Shown here: piece by piece, positions 63,578-64,000 of the stretch
Numbering within the stretch: the first letter of the stretch is position 1
How the letters are laid out: each line of letters opens with the position of its first letter
Source: Oscillospiraceae bacterium
Lineage (GTDB): Bacteria > Bacillota > Clostridia > Oscillospirales > Ruminococcaceae
Reading direction: 5' to 3'
Length of the DNA: 64,000 nt
NCBI GenBank assembly: GCA_902362965.1
Contig: CABIYQ010000005.1
Span: 62,001 to 126,000 of the forward strand
Notes under the pieces: generated by a model
What the model was told of the DNA's origin: nothing
Seen by the model: the letters and a program-made list of their open reading frames with translations, nothing else
Databases searched by the model: none
Position numbers and translations under genes: made by a program

Positions 63578-64000
63578 TAGTTTAGAACAAAATAAAAAAT
63601 AATATGTTAAATATGCACAAATAACATGCGGCTGGGATAACAATAAAATACAAAAAGAATGCAATATTGTCGGTTGATATTTTGCAAAAACAGGTATATA
63701 ATAATATTATTGTCGGTGGTTTTATAGTCGGCAACGTACAGATGAATAATTTATAAATTTATAGAATTATACGATATTGACTTGGTTGGATATGAATTTT
63801 AAAAAGTTTTATATAGTTTTATAAGAAGATAAAAAAATAACTGTAGTTTTTAATTTATTACTAAACATTATAATTAAGTTACCTGTCCATTTTAACTGTT
63901 AAAGGGATATGTTATGTCGGACATATCGGAGAGGCCTTTACAGTGTATCGTTTTTGATTATTATTCTGTATTTTACAAGTCTTATTCTGCAATTAAATAG
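63578..64000. other. Gene-free right end of the window
   Basis: More than 400 bases with no convincing gene. It contains the promoter at 63674-63702, repeated TGTCGGT/AGTCGG elements, an inverted repeat GATATGT/ACATATC near 63906-63927, and a 28-codon frame (63914-64000) with a fair ribosome site. It looks like the leader of a gene beyond the window. Confidence 0.5.
63674..63702 (+). promoter_or_regulatory. Promoter reading out of the right end
   Basis: TTGATA (63674-63679), 17-base spacer and TATAAT (63697-63702). TGTCGGT copies flank it (about 63668 and 63712). The transcript would have a long untranslated leader before any gene to the right. Confidence 0.6.

Noticed and set aside
63914..64000. 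28-codon frame ending exactly at the window edge
   Set aside because: It has a fair ribosome site but no recognisable sequence and the stop at the last base is coincidental; mentioned only within the right-end finding.
1..64000. CRISPR arrays, insertion sequences, prophage, tRNA or rRNA genes
   Set aside because: No regularly spaced repeats, transposase or integrase genes, or tRNA-like cloverleafs were found on reading both strands by eye.

Overview
The window looks like an AT-rich chromosomal segment of a cellulolytic, anaerobic Clostridia member close to Ruminococcus (Oscillospiraceae). The main reason is a pair of secreted GH9 cellulases that each end in a type I dockerin, the mark of a cellulosome. 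Supporting signs are a sporulation sigma factor (SigG), a Rex-type operator in front of a fermentative alcohol dehydrogenase, a T-box upstream of pheST, ECF transporter genes, and Clostridia-type DUF families. No species can be assigned from sequence alone. No tRNA, rRNA, insertion sequence, prophage or CRISPR array was seen.

Layout. 1-4.9 kb: a PucR-type regulator (5' end cut by the window), class III aminotransferase, unknown 132-aa protein, M20 amidohydrolase and iron-type alcohol dehydrogenase, best read as the lower part of reductive pyrimidine or beta-alanine breakdown. 5.2-20.2 kb, all on +: ruvCAB, glmM, an rRNA methyltransferase-like gene, ecfA1-ecfA2-ecfT, yfhO-like, truA, a DUF5711-like anchored protein, cvpA and a ClpE-like unfoldase. 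20.2-24.5 kb: a siroheme sulfite/nitrite reductase, then a divergent metal-efflux module (ArsR/CadC regulator, free-standing HMA metallochaperone, P1B ATPase) with a readable promoter and operator. 24.7-33.1 kb: prfB, a zinc-ribbon membrane protein with galU, the rpsF-ssb-rpsR operon, feoA-feoB plus a small Cys-rich membrane protein, and the Rex-box alcohol dehydrogenase.

33.2-41.7 kb on the minus strand is the most striking block: nine tightly packed genes encoding S-adenosylmethionine decarboxylase, arginine-type decarboxylase, spermidine synthase, agmatinase, a DUF1963 protein, carboxynorspermidine/carboxyspermidine dehydrogenase, a YbjQ protein, the matching decarboxylase and a radical SAM protein. 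Two chemically different aminopropyl routes (decarboxy-SAM and aspartate semialdehyde) therefore sit in one probable operon, together with three genes of unknown role.

41.9-55.8 kb: a DUF4015-like anchored protein, a MecA-like adaptor overlapping rpe tail to tail, a SpoVB-like flippase, pheST with its T-box, a DUF6106/SseB/NAD(P)HX-repair/lipoprotein operon, a flavodoxin-like gene and O-acetylhomoserine sulfhydrylase. 56-60.2 kb: the two GH9-dockerin genes. 60.5-64 kb: sigG, a FemAB-type transferase, an AraC regulator and a long gene-free right end with a promoter but no convincing gene.

Functional links across the window: sulfite reductase could feed sulfide to O-acetylhomoserine sulfhydrylase; the MecA-like adaptor could serve a Clp unfoldase such as the ClpE-like protein; the Rex-controlled dehydrogenase fits disposal of reductant from fermentation of cellulose sugars released by the GH9 enzymes. 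These links are inference.
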